Origin: CAZGLR01 sp964526635
GTDB lineage: Bacteria > Zixibacteria > MSB-5A5 > GN15 > JAAZOE01
Assembly: GCA_964526635.1 (NCBI GenBank)
Contig: CAZGLR010000140.1
Span: forward strand, 1-7,672
Length of the DNA: 7,672 nucleotides
Reading direction: 5' to 3'
Of the stretch, positions 6,948 to 7,672 are shown piece after piece (position 1 is the stretch's first letter; each line of letters opens with the position of its first letter). Position numbers and translations under genes: made by a program. Below the pieces are notes generated by a model. The model saw nothing but the letters and a program-made list of their open reading frames with translations. It ran no database searches and was not told the origin of the DNA.

Positions 6948-7393
6948 ATGGGAAAGCATATTTTCGTTATATTTGTGAGTTGTCTCTGCCTGTTTTCTCA
7001 GGCATTTGCTTTCCTGAAAAGCAACCATTTCCACGCATATTCACAATTCACTGACCAGGAATAAGTTCAAATCCTTTTTCGAACTCTTGAATCATCTATT
7101 CAATCGGGCAATGAATACCAATTCAGACAATGCTTGAATTTAGATATGAGATATGATCCATTGATACTGCGGGATATAAAAGATAGCCTTGCAATCATTA
7201 AGGACGGTTTGAATAAATTAGAGGGTATATATCCCCAGCCAAAAAGTGGCGGCGGCGTATCCATTAAGTTCTTCTTTCAGGCTCCGAAATTAAAGGGTTC
7301 GAAGACTTCTGGAGCGTTGACAGTCTAGATTCAGTTAAGATTTGGGATGTAAGACCATTACCCCATCATTTGATATTAGGAAGGGTAAATTGA
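6948..7393 (+). pseudogene. Broken small secreted protein gene (in-frame TAA plus frame change)
   Basis: The ATG at 6948 has an AGGGG ribosome binding site (6937-6941) 6 nt upstream. The first 21 residues are a textbook signal peptide (MGKHIFVIFVSCLCLFSQ, then AFA), but TAA at 7062-7064 stops translation after 38 residues. The same frame stays open beyond it from 7065 to a TAG at 7326-7328, with protein-like content (VQILFRTLESSIQSGNEYQF, later DIKDSLAIIKDGLNKLEGIY). Near 7292-7298 the -1 frame takes over: from about 7293 it reads KGFEDFWSVDSLDSVKIWDV and continues to RPLPHHLILGRVN, ending at a TGA (7391-7393) that overlaps the next ATG (TGATG). Joined, these pieces would make a secreted protein of about 148 residues. 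I do not recognise the family. The simplest reading is a decaying gene with one nonsense and one indel lesion. Recoding or sequence errors are alternatives, and the 38-residue peptide could still be made. Confidence 0.5.
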
Positions 7394-7638
7394 TGAAAAT
7401 TTTATATGCATTAGTTAAGATATCACTAATTTCGCTTATACTGCCTTATCAGGTGATGGAAAGTATCCAGATCGGGTCCTATCCTATGCAATTATCCTCG
7501 GCGATTACATCTGATGGCGTAGATGTTGTTGATACGCTGCGATATGCGCAGCAAGGTGAGGTAATCCTGACACAGGGAAACTACCTCGATCTTGAGTTTT
7601 CAATGGATCCGGCTGAGCTCATGTCAAGAGTTGTGTAA
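7393..7638 (+). CDS. Hypothetical 81-residue protein with N-terminal hydrophobic (signal-like) segment
   Basis: The ATG at 7393 is preceded by AGGAAGGG (7378-7385) at a 7-nt spacing and shares its A with the TGA that ends the upstream broken frame (TGATG), a classic coupling arrangement. I prefer this start to the in-frame alternative at 7342, which has no ribosome binding site and adds 17 residues ahead of the hydrophobic segment. Residues 1-24 have a lysine followed by a hydrophobic run (LYALVKISLISLILPYQV), consistent with a signal peptide or membrane anchor. The remainder is short and mildly acidic (LRYAQQGEVILTQGNYLDLE, then FSMDPAELMSRVV), with no recognised domain. Given the broken neighbour upstream, this ORF may itself be shortened; the last 34 bases of the window do not decide that. 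Function unknown. Confidence 0.5.
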   Translation: MKILYALVKISLISLILPYQVMESIQIGSYPMQLSSAITSDGVDVVDTLRYAQQGEVILTQGNYLDLEFSMDPAELMSRVV

Positions 7639-7672
7639 ATTTAGTATTCAAGCAGCGCGCCTTTCAGCCTGA

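Noticed and set aside
7062..7064. Programmed stop-codon readthrough or an alternative genetic code at TAA
   Set aside because: Other genes here use TAA and TGA as ordinary stops (TAA ends the solenoid gene, TGA ends the sigma gene). A second lesion downstream makes gene decay the simpler explanation.

Overview
The window looks like a chromosomal piece of an uncultured FCB-group bacterium (the Bacteroidetes/Zixibacteria/Calditrichaeota side of the tree). The main clue is a classic PNPFNPST-type C-terminal sorting motif on a large secreted protein. The ECF sigma factor also has a typical FCB-style region 4 (EGTSKSQLFKAR). A Zixibacteria-like host is my best guess, but that is inference, not something the sequence proves.

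Layout. (1) Positions 1-2580, minus strand: one uninterrupted frame of 860 codons that runs off the left edge. It has a Sec signal peptide, 14 copies of a roughly 53-residue W-x-D-x-R repeat that suggests two seven-bladed beta-propellers, and the start of a type IX (T9SS type A) sorting domain. (2) Positions 2581-3007: a divergent intergenic region with several candidate control elements, including a perfect 7-bp inverted repeat just upstream of the sigma gene's ribosome binding site. (3) Positions 3008-6520, plus strand: a tightly coupled three-gene operon. It encodes an ECF sigma factor, a membrane-anchored zinc-finger anti-sigma factor (4-nt gap) and a 747-residue exported protein (ATGA overlap) with a long charged coiled coil followed by a DUF4097-type beta-solenoid of 17 coils of 18 residues. 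A strong intrinsic terminator at 6605-6633 closes the operon. (4) Positions 6634-7672: AT-rich DNA unlike the rest. It has a plausible promoter, a small signal-peptide gene that appears broken twice (an in-frame TAA, then a frame change), and an 81-codon ORF that starts on the stop codon of that broken frame (TGATG).

How the parts fit. The sigma and anti-sigma genes form a standard transmembrane signalling pair. The third gene is co-translated with them, so it is probably part of the same envelope-responsive module, either as the exported partner of the anti-sigma periplasmic domain or as an output. The secreted propeller protein is divergent from the operon and may or may not share control with it. 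The last two small ORFs look like a decaying or recently acquired unit. No RNA genes, insertion sequences or CRISPR arrays were found.
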